Source: Nanobdellota archaeon
GTDB lineage: Archaea; Nanobdellota; Nanobdellia; Woesearchaeales; JAHJBD01
Assembly (NCBI GenBank): GCA_018813725.1
Contig: JAHJBD010000022.1
Span: 1 to 10,445 of the forward strand
Length of the DNA stretch: 10,445 bases
Direction of reading: 5' to 3'
Part shown: positions 1 through 8,311 of the stretch, one piece after another
How positions within the stretch are numbered: position 1 is the first letter of the stretch
How the letters are laid out: each line of letters opens with the position of its first letter
Made by a program: the position numbers and the translations under genes
The notes under the pieces: generated by a model
Told to the model about the DNA's origin: nothing
Databases searched by the model: none
The model's input: only the letters and a program-made list of their open reading frames with translations

Positions 1-740
1 CCATTCATACCTTGCATGTTATAGTCAGTCAATACACACTGTGGCCTGTAATCTTTGGCTGTCCCCAATGCCTCAACACCATTGGATGCCGTAGCAACAC
101 TTATCCTTGGTTCTTGTGATAGATATATCTGCAAAAGTTCCCTTTGGCTTGGATCGTCTTCTACTACCAGCACCCTGTATTGCCCTTGCCCAACTGCAGA
201 ATTTCCTGCTTGTGGCTTTGCAGTATCAGCCTCAGTTACCTCTTGAGCACTAAACCCTACATACCTATCAGGATGTGTAACAGCATCCTGTAAATTGCTT
301 AAACGCTTTTTTATGTTAGCAATAAAACGTATACATTTTTCATCATCAGTAATATATCCTGCCACACCTTGGCCTAGAACATCTATTGACTCTAAGATGC
401 TTGTTGCATCATACCTTTGGCCATCCACTAGTCCTTGGAGCTGGTCATTGACTAGCTGCTTCATTTTAGAGCATTCTTCAATCATTGCTGAGACATCAAA
501 TCCTCTATTTCCCAGTAGATCAAAATATGCTGTAAAATTGAGCCGATTATTTACCTCATGCCTAAAACCGCTTAACCCTTTGTGTGCGATATATTGATAT
601 AGGTTACTGCCTGGCTCAGCAGCTGCTTCCTCAGCATAAGCTACAATAGAATTATCTACTAGTTCAACCCTGCCATTAAGCCCCTTCTCTGCAAAAGCCT
701 TAACTTCAGGCTGTTTCAGCAATTCTGTTAAGTCGATCAT
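1..740 (-). CDS. Signalling protein with H-box-like helix and receiver domain (partial, 3' end outside window)
   Basis: The first 246 residues are visible, starting at ATG 740. Residues about 188-246 begin a response-regulator receiver domain: the hydrophobic strand RVLVVEDD gives the acidic pocket E194/D195/D196, and D239 in VLTDYNMQGMN is the expected phosphoacceptor aspartate. Residues about 50-100 look helical and contain FRHEVNNRLNF with H61. This resembles the H-box of histidine-kinase dimerisation/phosphotransfer (DHp) or Spo0B-like domains. A linker rich in Ala, Gln and Gly (about 165-187) joins the two parts. No ATP-binding (HATPase) domain lies between them, and whatever follows the receiver is outside the window. 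The start is supported by a TATA box centred 26.5 bases upstream, which implies a leaderless mRNA; a GTG two codons earlier is an alternative. The receiver call is firm. The H-box call is tentative, since it rests on a short motif. Confidence 0.85.
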   Translation of the reverse strand, partial: MIDLTELLKQPEVKAFAEKGLNGRVELVDNSIVAYAEEAAAEPGSNLYQYIAHKGLSGFRHEVNNRLNFTAYFDLLGNRGFDVSAMIEECSKMKQLVNDQLQGLVDGQRYDATSILESIDVLGQGVAGYITDDEKCIRFIANIKKRLSNLQDAVTHPDRYVGFSAQEVTEADTAKPQAGNSAVGQGQYRVLVVEDDPSQRELLQIYLSQEPRISVATASNGVEALGTAKDYRPQCVLTDYNMQGMN

Positions 741-762
741 ATTCACTTAAGTTTAGGAACCG

Positions 763-770
763 TTTATAAA
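763..770 (-). promoter_or_regulatory. TATA box of the receiver-domain gene
   Basis: TTTATAAA lies between the stop codon of the nuclease gene (772-774) and the ATG at 740. Its centre is 26.5 bases from the A of the ATG, which puts the expected archaeal transcription start on the start codon. The gene therefore probably has its own promoter and a leaderless transcript, although it follows the nuclease gene in the same direction. Confidence 0.6.
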
Positions 771-771
771 A

Positions 772-1530
772 CTAACTGATTACAGAAAGAAAGTGATTTT
801 CCTTTAATTTGTCATAAGCAAACTCCATTAAGGTCTTTAGGTTCTCAATATCTGCTTTTAGATACTTTTTCAATAACATCAAAGAATTATCATCCCCTCT
901 CTTATACTTGTACCAAAGCCTTACTGCTTCAAACCCGTCTACTCCATAAAGCTCATCTCCACGGTCAATGCCAAGCTGTCTTTCGATGCTTTTCAATCCT
1001 CCTGAATATCCAAGCGCCCGCATAGCAAACCTTAGGTCTATATGCAGCTTGTCAAGCTTAGCATCAGGAAACTTATTCTTTATAAAAGGAAGGTCAAAAC
1101 ATCTGCCATTGAAAGTCACTATCAAAGGATATTTTAGCAATTCTTTGTGGAACTGATCAAGGTTTCTTCCATTGATAAATATCTTGCTCTCATTTCCATT
1201 ATAGATACCTATCATTGTTATTTCATCACGATGCTTGTCAAGCCCAGTGGTCTCAATATCAAGAAAACAGCATTTATCTTTAAGGTCACCATAAGCTCTC
1301 CAATGGTGCTTTAAAGGTATTTTTTCAGCAAAATATCCAAAATTCCCAGAATTGTAAGCTGCTAGTGACTCCTGCAAATGCAAAGCTATATGCTCTGCCC
1401 TGCCTTGCGATACTTTTATGGCAGAGGGATTTCTGCATAATTCATCCCAGCTAAGGATATTACTTTTCCAGATTGACTGCTCAGTCTCTATACCAACCCC
1501 TGGCACATGACAGAATGTATTCTTTAACAA
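772..1530 (-). CDS. YprB-type RNase H-fold exonuclease
   Basis: This 252-residue protein matches the ribonuclease-H-like family that includes YprB (RNase_H_2 domain, DnaQ-like fold). The acidic metal-binding motifs appear in order: exo I FLDIETTG (D91, E93), exo II FNGRCFDLPFI (N141, D146), D165 in HIDLRF, and a final Tyr/Asp motif YLKADIENL (Y223, D227). The family is predicted to degrade nucleic acid with two metal ions; the substrate is not known to me. The N-terminus (about residues 5-35, FCHVPGVGIETE then SWDEL) is typical of archaeal members and supports the start. That start is a TTG at 1530, directly preceded in frame by TAG, with an AGGTG ribosome-binding site 5 bases upstream; the first internal Met is residue 106. 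The gene diverges from uvrA, so a nucleic-acid maintenance role is plausible but is inference. Confidence 0.88.
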   Translation of the reverse strand: MLKNTFCHVPGVGIETEQSIWKSNILSWDELCRNPSAIKVSQGRAEHIALHLQESLAAYNSGNFGYFAEKIPLKHHWRAYGDLKDKCCFLDIETTGLDKHRDEITMIGIYNGNESKIFINGRNLDQFHKELLKYPLIVTFNGRCFDLPFIKNKFPDAKLDKLHIDLRFAMRALGYSGGLKSIERQLGIDRGDELYGVDGFEAVRLWYKYKRGDDNSLMLLKKYLKADIENLKTLMEFAYDKLKENHFLSVIS

Positions 1531-1564
1531 CTAAACACCTTACCTATTTCTCAAAAGCAATTGG

Positions 1565-1572
1565 TTTATATA
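1565..1572 (+). promoter_or_regulatory. TATA box of the uvr operon, in a divergent promoter region
   Basis: TTTATATA sits in GGTTTATATATTTTTT, nearly the same string as the zpr1 promoter. A start about 26.5 bases beyond the box centre falls near 1595, just at the purine-rich AAAAGGAGG, giving a leader of roughly 25 bases for uvrA. The box is nearly symmetric and might also serve the minus-strand nuclease gene, with a start near 1542. A second candidate for that gene is TTTAAATA on the minus strand (1589-1596). The sequence does not decide between them. Confidence 0.5.
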
Positions 1573-1593
1573 TTTTTTGATGCTAAATTATTT

Positions 1594-1603
1594 AAAAGGA
1601 GGT
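1594..1603 (+). promoter_or_regulatory. Ribosome binding site upstream of uvrA, unusually distant
   Basis: AAAAGGAGGT is a strong Shine-Dalgarno sequence but lies 16 bases before the uvrA ATG, whereas 5-10 is usual. No ATG, GTG or TTG occurs in frame between them, and an in-frame TAA overlaps the element's start (1593-1595). The conserved UvrA N-terminus begins right at ATG 1620, so the start codon is not in doubt; only the spacing is odd. Confidence 0.5.
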
Positions 1604-1619
1604 TTTACCCAGTATCAAT

Positions 1620-4418
1620 ATGAAAGACATAGTCATAAGAGGTGCAAGAGAACATAATCTCAAAAATATCAGTGTAGATATTCCCAGAGACAAATTTGTA
1701 GTGATAACAGGCCTTTCAGGGTCAGGAAAATCAACACTTGCATTCGATACACTCTATGCAGAAGGCCAAAGAAGATATGTTGAAAGCCTGTCAGCTTATG
1801 CAAGGCAGTTTCTAGGGCTTATGAACAAGCCAGATGTGGATAGCATTGAAGGATTATCCCCTGCTATCTCAATAGAGCAGAAGACCACAAGCAAAAATCC
1901 CAGAAGCACTGTAGGGACAGTCACAGAGATTTACGATTACCTTCGTCTGCTCTATGCAAGGATAGGCGTACCATACTGTCCAACCCATAATATCAAGATT
2001 GAGTCACAATCACCAGAACGGATAGCAGACCGTGTTAGCGCTGATATCCAAGGTGAGGTAACAGTCCTTGCTCCAATAATCCGGCAAAAGAAAGGGACAT
2101 ATGAACAGCTAATCCAAGACCTAAATAAGGAAGGATATTCAAGGGCACGTATCAACAAAGAGATTGTCAGGACAGATGAAAAGCCCAAACTAGACAGGTA
2201 CAAAAAGCACGATATTGAGATAGTCATAGACCGTCTCAGCTCAGATGACCATGCAAGGCTTGTTGAAGCGTGTGAGCAAGCACTGTCAAAATCAGAAGGC
2301 CTCATAATAATACTGGATAGCAAAGGAGTTGAACACACATTCTCTGCCAAGATGTCATGCCCTAAGTGCGGGATCTCATTTGAAGAGCTGCAGCCAAGGA
2401 TGTTTTCTTTTAACAGCCCTTTTGGAGCATGCGAAGAATGTCATGGTCTAGGTATAAAGATGGATTTTGATCAAGATCTGATAATCCCAGATAAGTCAAG
2501 GTGCATAGCTGATGGTGCCGTAGCCCTATACAGGAACGCTGTTGACGGTTGGCGAGGTCAATACCTTGGCGCAGTTGCAAAACATTTTGGATTTTCACCG
2601 CTTACACCTATAGACAAACTTACAAAAAAACAGGTCGATGTACTTTTGTATGGTTCAAACGAAAGGATCAAGTTCAACCTTGTGATGAACAAGGGAGACG
2701 CAAATTGGTCTCACAGCGGTGAATGGGAAGGCCTTATCCCACAGTCTGAACGTTTATACAAGCAGACTGAGAGCGACTATAGAAGGCGGGAACTGGAAAA
2801 ATTCATGCGTGTATCAGATTGCCCTGCTTGCAAAGGAAAAAGACTGAAAGAAAAGGTCCTCGCAGTCAAGATAGCTGAGAAGTCCATAATTGACCTCACA
2901 GACCTTTCGATCAAAGAGTCCATAAATTTCTTTGAAACTGTAAACCTTAGTGAAAAAGACACTACAATCGCAAAACAGATCCTAAAAGAGATAAAAGAAA
3001 GGCTTACATTCCTCGAGCGTGTTGGCTTATCTTATCTTACTCTTTCAAGAAACGCAGGAACACTTTCAGGGGGGGAGGCTCAGAGGATAAGGCTGGCAAC
3101 ACAGATAGGCTCAAACCTGATGGGTGTACTTTACATTCTTGATGAGCCATCTATCGGTCTTCACCAGCGCGATAACCAAAAGCTGATAAGCACGCTACAT
3201 CGGTTAAGGGATATTGGTAATACCCTGATAGTTGTTGAGCATGACGAAGACACTATCCGTAAAGCAGATTATGTTATTGATATGGGTCCTGGCGCAGGTA
3301 TACACGGCGGGAAGATTATTGCCAAAGGCACACCAAAGGAGATACTTGCAGACAAAGATTCACTTACTGGTAAATATCTATCTGGAAAACTTAAGATAGA
3401 AGTGCCAAAACAAAGGCGTAAACCAAAAGACCACATTGAGCTTAAAGGGTGCAGGCAGAACAACCTTAAGAATATTGATGTAAAGCTGCCAACAGGGGTT
3501 TTAACCACAATAACAGGAGTTTCAGGGAGCGGTAAATCAACATTAGTCTATGAGATCTTATACAAAGCAGCAATGAAGGCTATACACCAATCCAAATCAA
3601 GGCCAGGTGAACATGATTCTATCAGCATGGCTGACATCGATAAGGTAATAGTGATCGATCAGTCCCCGATCGGAAAGACACCAAGGAGCAATCCTGCAAC
3701 CTACACAAAAGTATTTGATGAGGTAAGGAGCATCTTTGCTTCAACCACAGAAGCCAAAGTTAGAGGCTATAAGCCAGGTAGGTTTTCTTTTAATGTACAG
3801 GGCGGCAGATGTGAAGCATGCCAAGGTGACGGTGTGATCAAGATCGAGATGAACTTTCTCCCAGATGTTTATGTAGAATGCGAAGAATGCAAAGGTAAGC
3901 GTTACAACCACGAGACTTTGGAAGTCAGGTACAAGGGAAAGAACATCTCAGATGTACTGAATATGAGTGTTGTAGAAGCGCTTGAACTTTTTGACAGTAT
4001 CCCAAGCATCAAGACAAAACTTAACACTTTAGACCGTGTCGGTCTTGACTATATCAAGCTAGGCCAAAGCTCAGTAACCTTATCTGGTGGAGAAGCTCAA
4101 AGGATCAAGCTTACAAGAGAACTTGCCAAAAGAGGTACAGGTCAGACACTTTACCTTCTTGACGAACCAACCACAGGCCTTCATTTCCACGATGTAAAGA
4201 AGCTTATCCAGGTATTAAATGATCTGGTAGACAAAGGCAACACTGTTGTTGTTATCGAGCATAACCTTGACATAATTAAATCTGCTGATCATGTGATAGA
4301 CCTTGGTCCTGAAGGAGGAGACCAAGGAGGAAAGATAGTTGGAGAAGGAACTCCTGAGGCAATCGCGAAGATCAAACAAAGCCACACTGGCCAGTTCCTT
4401 AAAAAAATGTTACAATGA
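1620..4418 (+). CDS. uvrA: UvrABC excinuclease subunit A (DNA damage recognition ATPase)
   Basis: UvrA dimers scan DNA for bulky lesions and load UvrB in nucleotide excision repair. The 932 residues match the usual family length of about 940 and contain both ABC-type ATPase halves. The first half has Walker [10 protein letters not shown] (31-39), a zinc-binding set C247/C250/C271/C274, signature LSGGEAQRI (482-490) and Walker B LYILDEP (504-510). The second half has Walker [10 protein letters not shown] (633-641), a zinc set C731/C734/C754/C757, signature LSGGEAQRI (821-829) and Walker B LYLLDEP (844-850). No key residue is missing. It is the first gene of the operon; its TGA stop overlaps the uvrC start as ATGA (4415-4418), which suggests translational coupling. 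The protein is of bacterial type; archaea carrying uvrABC are generally thought to have acquired it from bacteria. Confidence 0.98.
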   Translation: MKDIVIRGAREHNLKNISVDIPRDKFVVITGLSGSGKSTLAFDTLYAEGQRRYVESLSAYARQFLGLMNKPDVDSIEGLSPAISIEQKTTSKNPRSTVGTVTEIYDYLRLLYARIGVPYCPTHNIKIESQSPERIADRVSADIQGEVTVLAPIIRQKKGTYEQLIQDLNKEGYSRARINKEIVRTDEKPKLDRYKKHDIEIVIDRLSSDDHARLVEACEQALSKSEGLIIILDSKGVEHTFSAKMSCPKCGISFEELQPRMFSFNSPFGACEECHGLGIKMDFDQDLIIPDKSRCIADGAVALYRNAVDGWRGQYLGAVAKHFGFSPLTPIDKLTKKQVDVLLYGSNERIKFNLVMNKGDANWSHSGEWEGLIPQSERLYKQTESDYRRRELEKFMRVSDCPACKGKRLKEKVLAVKIAEKSIIDLTDLSIKESINFFETVNLSEKDTTIAKQILKEIKERLTFLERVGLSYLTLSRNAGTLSGGEAQRIRLATQIGSNLMGVLYILDEPSIGLHQRDNQKLISTLHRLRDIGNTLIVVEHDEDTIRKADYVIDMGPGAGIHGGKIIAKGTPKEILADKDSLTGKYLSGKLKIEVPKQRRKPKDHIELKGCRQNNLKNIDVKLPTGVLTTITGVSGSGKSTLVYEILYKAAMKAIHQSKSRPGEHDSISMADIDKVIVIDQSPIGKTPRSNPATYTKVFDEVRSIFASTTEAKVRGYKPGRFSFNVQGGRCEACQGDGVIKIEMNFLPDVYVECEECKGKRYNHETLEVRYKGKNISDVLNMSVVEALELFDSIPSIKTKLNTLDRVGLDYIKLGQSSVTLSGGEAQRIKLTRELAKRGTGQTLYLLDEPTTGLHFHDVKKLIQVLNDLVDKGNTVVVIEHNLDIIKSADHVIDLGPEGGDQGGKIVGEGTPEAIAKIKQSHTGQFLKKMLQ

Positions 4419-5956
4419 TAGACCTTTCAAATCTGCCTGACAGTCCAGGTTGCTATATCTACAAAGACAAGACAGGCAGGATAATATATGTTGGAAAGGC
4501 TAAAAACCTTAAAAAAAGGATAAAGAGCTATTTTCAGAAAGACAACGATACCAAGACACAGATTCTTGTAAACAATATAGCTAGCTACGAATTCATCGCG
4601 ACATCAACAGAGACAGAAGCGCTGATCCTCGAGAATAACCTTATTAAAAAGCATCAGCCAAAATACAATATCGACCTAAAAGATTCAAAAAGATATGCAT
4701 ACATAGCTGTAACATCTGATAAGTTTCCAAGGCTAAACATCGCAAGGAAGCGTACTGATGAGGTCTATGGTCCATTTGTATCTGCAAAAGAAAGAGATTA
4801 CGTTCTAACCTTCTTAAGAAAAACTTTTAAGGTCAGAACCTGCAATAAGCTTCCCAAAAAAGCTTGTCTCAGGTTCCATCTAAAGCTTTGCGATGCACCC
4901 TGTATAGGAAACATAACCGAGGAAGATTACCTTGCAGACATAAACAAGGCCAAAGAGGTGCTTAAGGTCCATTCTGCAAAGCTTATCTCTAAATTGACCA
5001 ATGAGATGAAGTCAGCTTCCAAAAAATCTCAGTTTGAAAAAGCCATGGTGCTCAGGGACCAGATCAGTTCGCTGAAATACCTGAGAGAATCCCAGGCAAT
5101 GGAACGTGACAAAAAATATGATGAAGACATAATAAATTTCATAATAGATGGCAACACAGTTTACTTGGCATTATTCAATATCCATAAAGGCACGCTCATC
5201 AATAAACAAGAATACACCTTTGGAAGGACAGAAGATTTTCTGGAAGAATTTATCCTTCAATATTACCTTGATAACCCAATACCAAAAGAGCTTGTACTGC
5301 CTTTAAAGATTTCCCCTGCGTTAGGGGAAGTAATCTCAAAAAGGCGGAAAATTAAGGTTAAGTTTACTGTGCCAAAAAAAGGAGATAAGCATCACCTGCT
5401 AGAACTGGTAAAAAAGAACATTGAGTTAAGTTTCTTTGGAGACAAGGACAAGCTGATAGCGTTACAAAAATCTTTAAAGCTTAACGAATACCCTAAGATC
5501 ATCGAATGTTTTGACATATCACATCTCAGTGGAACATCCATGGTGGGATCGATGGTGCAGTTTAGAGAAGGCGTACCTGACAAATCCAACTATCGCAGGT
5601 TTCGGATAAAGACTGTAGAAGGGATAGACGATGTTTCCTCCATCGCAGAGGTTGTTACCAGGCGTTACAGGAGGCAATTATTAGAATCTGGTGAGCTTCC
5701 AGAACTGATTATAATCGATGGCGGCAAAGGCCAGCTGAATTCAGCGAAAAAGTCACTTGCACAACTAAATGTAAAAATACCAATAATATCCATAGCAAAA
5801 CGTTTTGAAGAGATATACGTTCCAGCTCTCAGGTTTCCGCTTAAACTTGATAAGAAAGACCCTTCACTAAAGCTGATACAGTCTATCAGGGATGAAGCTC
5901 ACAGGTTCGCGATCAAATATAACCGTCTGCTGAGGAAAAAGGCATTGACAATATGA
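4415..5956 (+). CDS. uvrC: UvrABC excinuclease subunit C, short form without the helix-hairpin-helix tail
   Basis: UvrC cuts the damaged strand on both sides of a lesion marked by UvrB. The N-terminal GIY-YIG nuclease domain (about 8-85, with GCYIY, IYVGKAKNLKKR, R35 and E73) makes the 3' cut. Cysteines C143, C151, C159 and C163 match the cluster-binding set reported to hold an iron-sulfur cluster in E. coli UvrC. A UVR motif (about 192-223, FEKAMVLRDQI) should contact UvrB. The C-terminal RNase H-like endonuclease has CFDISHLSG (D367), IDD (405-406), IIIDGGKGQL (D435) and RDEAHRFAI (H496), and makes the 5' cut. The protein stops 17 residues after H496. At 513 residues it is about 100 shorter than the E. 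coli type and lacks the C-terminal (HhH)2 DNA-binding domain. ATGA overlaps link it to uvrA and uvrB. Confidence 0.97.
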   Translation: MIDLSNLPDSPGCYIYKDKTGRIIYVGKAKNLKKRIKSYFQKDNDTKTQILVNNIASYEFIATSTETEALILENNLIKKHQPKYNIDLKDSKRYAYIAVTSDKFPRLNIARKRTDEVYGPFVSAKERDYVLTFLRKTFKVRTCNKLPKKACLRFHLKLCDAPCIGNITEEDYLADINKAKEVLKVHSAKLISKLTNEMKSASKKSQFEKAMVLRDQISSLKYLRESQAMERDKKYDEDIINFIIDGNTVYLALFNIHKGTLINKQEYTFGRTEDFLEEFILQYYLDNPIPKELVLPLKISPALGEVISKRRKIKVKFTVPKKGDKHHLLELVKKNIELSFFGDKDKLIALQKSLKLNEYPKIIECFDISHLSGTSMVGSMVQFREGVPDKSNYRRFRIKTVEGIDDVSSIAEVVTRRYRRQLLESGELPELIIIDGGKGQLNSAKKSLAQLNVKIPIISIAKRFEEIYVPALRFPLKLDKKDPSLKLIQSIRDEAHRFAIKYNRLLRKKALTI

Positions 5957-7911
5957 AATTACCAAGGGATATGCAAAAGAAGCAAGAGAAATTCAGGCTT
6001 AGATCGAATTTTAAGCCAAAAGGTTCCCAGCCTGAAGCAATAAAGAAACTCATAGCAGGTTTTTCCCAGAACCAAAACCAGACACTGCTTGGTGTAACAG
6101 GCTCTGGAAAGACTTTCACGATGGCAAATGTTATTGCCAGCCTTAACAAACCTACTTTAGTTCTCGCGCATAACAAGACCCTTGCTGCGCAGCTCTACAA
6201 TGAATTCAAAGAATTCTTTCCAAACAACCGGGTTGAATATTTTGTATCATACTATGATTATTACCAGCCAGAAAGCTACATCCCACAAAAAGATCAATAT
6301 ATTGAGAAGGATTCAGCGATCAATCCAAAGATTGAGCAGCTTAGGCTTGCTGCAACAGCTTCACTTGCAAGCAGGAATGATTGCATAGTTGTAGCTTCAG
6401 TCTCTTGCATTTACGGCCTTGGCAATCCAGAGAATTTCGTCAACATGGGTTTTGAATTGAGCAAAGATGATAGCTTACCAAGAAAGGAACTGATTAAAAA
6501 GCTTGTTGATATCCAGTTTGAGCGTAATGACACAGAGCTAGCGCCAGGAAGATTCAGAGTAAAAGGAGACACCATCGACTTTATCCCCGGATACTTTGAT
6601 AATATCATCAGGATCGAGCTTTTCGGTGAAAAGATTGAAAAGATAGCAGAGATAGATAAGGTTTCTGGCAATGTAAAAGAGACATTCAATTACTTCTTTG
6701 TCTATCCTGCAAAACACTTTGTCATACCTAAAGAAGCAGTTGACAGCGCGCTTGTCTCCATAGAAAAGCAGCTTAAGATAGACCTTCCAAAACTAGGCAT
6801 GCTAGAAGCCCATAGGCTAAAGCAAAGGACACTTTATGATATTGACATGATCAGAGAGACTGGTTCATGCAAAGGTATTGAGAACTACTCACTTCATTTT
6901 GATGGTAGAAAGCCAGGTGAACCCCCTTTCTGCTTGCTTGACTATTTTCCTAAAGATTTCTTGATAATCATCGATGAAAGCCACCAAACAATCCCTCAAG
7001 TCAAGGCAATGTACAAAGGGGATTATTCAAGGAAAAAGAACCTTGTGGACTATGGCTTTAGGCTTACAACCGCATTTGACAACCGTCCATTAAAATTCCA
7101 AGAGTTTGAAGAATTCATAAAGCAGAATAGGACATTGTTTGTATCAGCAACACCTGCTGATTATGAGATTGAAAAATCAAAAGCAGTAGTTGAACAGATC
7201 ATAAGGCCAACAGGTCTTATAGACCCAGCAGTTGAAGTGCGACCTATCAAAGGACAAGTAGATGATCTTATCCAGAACATACAAAAGACTATTGCAGACC
7301 AAAACAGGGTACTTGTCACAACACTTACAAAAAAGCTTGCAGAGGAACTCACTGACTATCTTGCTGAGAAAGGGATAAAAACAAGATACCTCCATTCAGA
7401 GGTTGAGACCATAGAAAGGACAGAAATCATAAGGCAGCTTAGGCTTGGCAAATTTGATGTTCTCGTGGGTATTAACCTGTTAAGAGAAGGCCTTGACATA
7501 CCTGAGGTAGGCTTCATAGGCATTCTAGACGCAGATAAGGAAGGATTCTTAAGAGACCAAAGAAGCCTGATACAGATTATCGGCAGGGCTGCAAGAAATA
7601 TTGATTCAAAAGTGATACTTTATGCTGATAATATGACTGATTCTATCAAGTCTGCTCTTGCTGAGACAGAAAGGAGACGAAAACTGCAGATTGAATACAA
7701 TAAGTCACACAAGATAAAACCAAAGACAATCAATAAGCCAATTAGGGAAAAAGAAGTTGACCTCACAGACATAAAGCACATACCTAAAAAAGAGATACCT
7801 AACCTTATTATCGAGCTTGAAGCAGAGATGCAGGAAGCAGCAGAACAGCTGAACTTTGAACGCGCTATTGCATTAAGGGACAGAATCGTAAAGCTTAAAT
7901 CTAATCAATAA
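5953..7911 (+). CDS. uvrB: UvrABC excinuclease subunit B (damage-verifying helicase)
   Basis: UvrB receives the lesion from UvrA, inserts a beta-hairpin between the strands to verify it, and recruits UvrC. The 652 residues are close to the family length of about 660-670. Visible elements are Walker A GVTGSGKT (47-54), the tyrosine-rich hairpin (about 98-122, [13 protein letters not shown]), Walker B DESH (341-344), helicase motifs through [15 protein letters not shown] and IIGRAARN (residue 544 on), and a C-terminal UVR motif (about 617-650, [12 protein letters not shown]). That motif mirrors the one in UvrC, to which it should bind. The start overlaps the uvrC stop as ATGA (5953-5956). The gene order uvrA-uvrC-uvrB puts the three proteins on one mRNA. 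No helicase uvrD or coupling factor mfd is present in the window. Confidence 0.98.
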   Translation: MKLPRDMQKKQEKFRLRSNFKPKGSQPEAIKKLIAGFSQNQNQTLLGVTGSGKTFTMANVIASLNKPTLVLAHNKTLAAQLYNEFKEFFPNNRVEYFVSYYDYYQPESYIPQKDQYIEKDSAINPKIEQLRLAATASLASRNDCIVVASVSCIYGLGNPENFVNMGFELSKDDSLPRKELIKKLVDIQFERNDTELAPGRFRVKGDTIDFIPGYFDNIIRIELFGEKIEKIAEIDKVSGNVKETFNYFFVYPAKHFVIPKEAVDSALVSIEKQLKIDLPKLGMLEAHRLKQRTLYDIDMIRETGSCKGIENYSLHFDGRKPGEPPFCLLDYFPKDFLIIIDESHQTIPQVKAMYKGDYSRKKNLVDYGFRLTTAFDNRPLKFQEFEEFIKQNRTLFVSATPADYEIEKSKAVVEQIIRPTGLIDPAVEVRPIKGQVDDLIQNIQKTIADQNRVLVTTLTKKLAEELTDYLAEKGIKTRYLHSEVETIERTEIIRQLRLGKFDVLVGINLLREGLDIPEVGFIGILDADKEGFLRDQRSLIQIIGRAARNIDSKVILYADNMTDSIKSALAETERRRKLQIEYNKSHKIKPKTINKPIREKEVDLTDIKHIPKKEIPNLIIELEAEMQEAAEQLNFERAIALRDRIVKLKSNQ

Positions 7912-7924
7912 CTATTGTCCGATC

Positions 7925-8110
7925 ATGGCCACTAAAAAGTTATATCGTTCTGACACAAACAAAGTGATAGGCGGCGTATGCGGGGGCATTGCTGAATATT
8001 TTGACATAGACCCAGTTCTTGTAAGGGTCATCGCTGCAATACTCTCTATGACTGGTACTGGTATTATGGCTTATCTTATCGCTTGGATAATGATACCAAA
8101 GAAAAAATGA
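7925..8110 (+). CDS. Small PspC-domain membrane protein
   Basis: The 61 residues are essentially one PspC domain: [23 protein letters not shown] (residues 4-26), the family hallmark [14 protein letters not shown] (17-30), and one hydrophobic membrane segment (about 33-57) ending in a short Lys tail. In Enterobacteria, PspC is a membrane partner in the phage-shock envelope-stress response. Stand-alone short PspC proteins are common in bacteria and archaea without the rest of that system, and their role is unclear. The ATG lies 13 bases after uvrB with no clear ribosome-binding site, so it is probably read through from the uvr operon. No functional link to DNA repair is shown. Confidence 0.9.
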   Translation: MATKKLYRSDTNKVIGGVCGGIAEYFDIDPVLVRVIAAILSMTGTGIMAYLIAWIMIPKKK

Positions 8111-8194
8111 GATACAGTCAAGCTGTCTTCCAGCTATGACCTTACTCGATCCTCTTAGTCATATATATTTAGTATATAATTCCTGAGAAGGAAA

Positions 8195-8222
8195 AGATTT
8201 CCTTTATTTGTCAAGGAAATCT
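8195..8222 (-). terminator. Perfect 10-bp stem-loop followed by Ts, at the end of the 18-codon ORF
   Basis: Read on the minus strand, AGATTTCCTT (8222-8213) pairs perfectly with AAGGAAATCT (8204-8195) around an 8-base loop, and TTTCC follows. No T-run follows on the plus strand, so the element is oriented for minus-strand transcription. The ORF's stop codon (8204-8206) lies at the loop/right-arm border. A competing 7-bp hairpin can form between 8198-8204 and 8188-8194. Termination is inferred; an RNA-stabilising or regulatory hairpin is equally possible. Confidence 0.5.
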
Positions 8223-8260
8223 GACATGTGGTCTGTTTCGACCAATGTGTATTGTTTCAT
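8204..8260 (-). CDS. Candidate 18-residue small protein or leader peptide
   Basis: ATG at 8260 opens an ORF encoding MKQYTLVETDHMSDFLDK, ending in TAA at 8204. I recognise no family. The peptide is acidic to neutral, without a membrane segment or signal peptide. Its strength lies in context: an 8-base Shine-Dalgarno match with ideal 5-base spacing, a TATA box at 8312-8319 giving a predicted 29-base leader, and a stem-loop with Ts covering its last codons. Leaders of uvrA and sepF have similar predicted lengths. No gene follows on the minus strand, only antisense of the pspC-like gene, so it would be a stand-alone small gene rather than a leader for a downstream operon. Alternatively the transcript is a small RNA and the ORF incidental. 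Real translation is unproven. Confidence 0.5.
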   Translation of the reverse strand: MKQYTLVETDHMSDFLDK

Positions 8261-8265
8261 GCTCT

Positions 8266-8273
8266 CACCTCCT
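8266..8273 (-). promoter_or_regulatory. Strong ribosome binding site of the 18-codon ORF
   Basis: On the minus strand AGGAGGTG, continuing into AGA, gives GGAGGTGA, a full match to the usual anti-Shine-Dalgarno end of 16S rRNA. It sits 5 bases from the ATG when counted from its last G. It is the longest such match I see in the window, and it is the main reason for calling the ORF. Confidence 0.65.
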
Positions 8274-8289
8274 AAATCTATTGAGGCAC

Positions 8290-8301
8290 TTATTGCAATA
8301 A
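8290..8301. promoter_or_regulatory. 12-bp perfect palindrome, candidate operator
   Basis: TTATTGCAATAA is its own reverse complement. It lies immediately before the predicted transcription start (about 8289) of the minus-strand small gene and downstream of its TATA box. This is a position where archaeal repressors commonly bind to block polymerase. The binding protein is unknown, and chance occurrence in AT-rich DNA is possible. Confidence 0.4.
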
Positions 8302-8311
8302 TGCACATCAG

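Noticed and set aside
295..597. Plus-strand ORF of 100 residues near the left end
   Set aside because: It lies opposite the receiver-domain gene, has Ser/Pro-rich shadow composition and lacks recognisable motifs.
1952..2350. Minus-strand ORF of 132 residues inside uvrA
   Set aside because: It is an antisense shadow of an intact, fully motif-supported UvrA coding region.
1620..4418. Internal duplication within uvrA (two Walker A motifs and two LSGGEAQRI signatures)
   Set aside because: This is the normal two-ATPase architecture of all UvrA proteins, not a recent repeat.
8114..8126. Short inverted repeat ACAG...CTGT after the pspC-like gene as an operon terminator
   Set aside because: The stem is only 4 bp and is not followed by a T-run.
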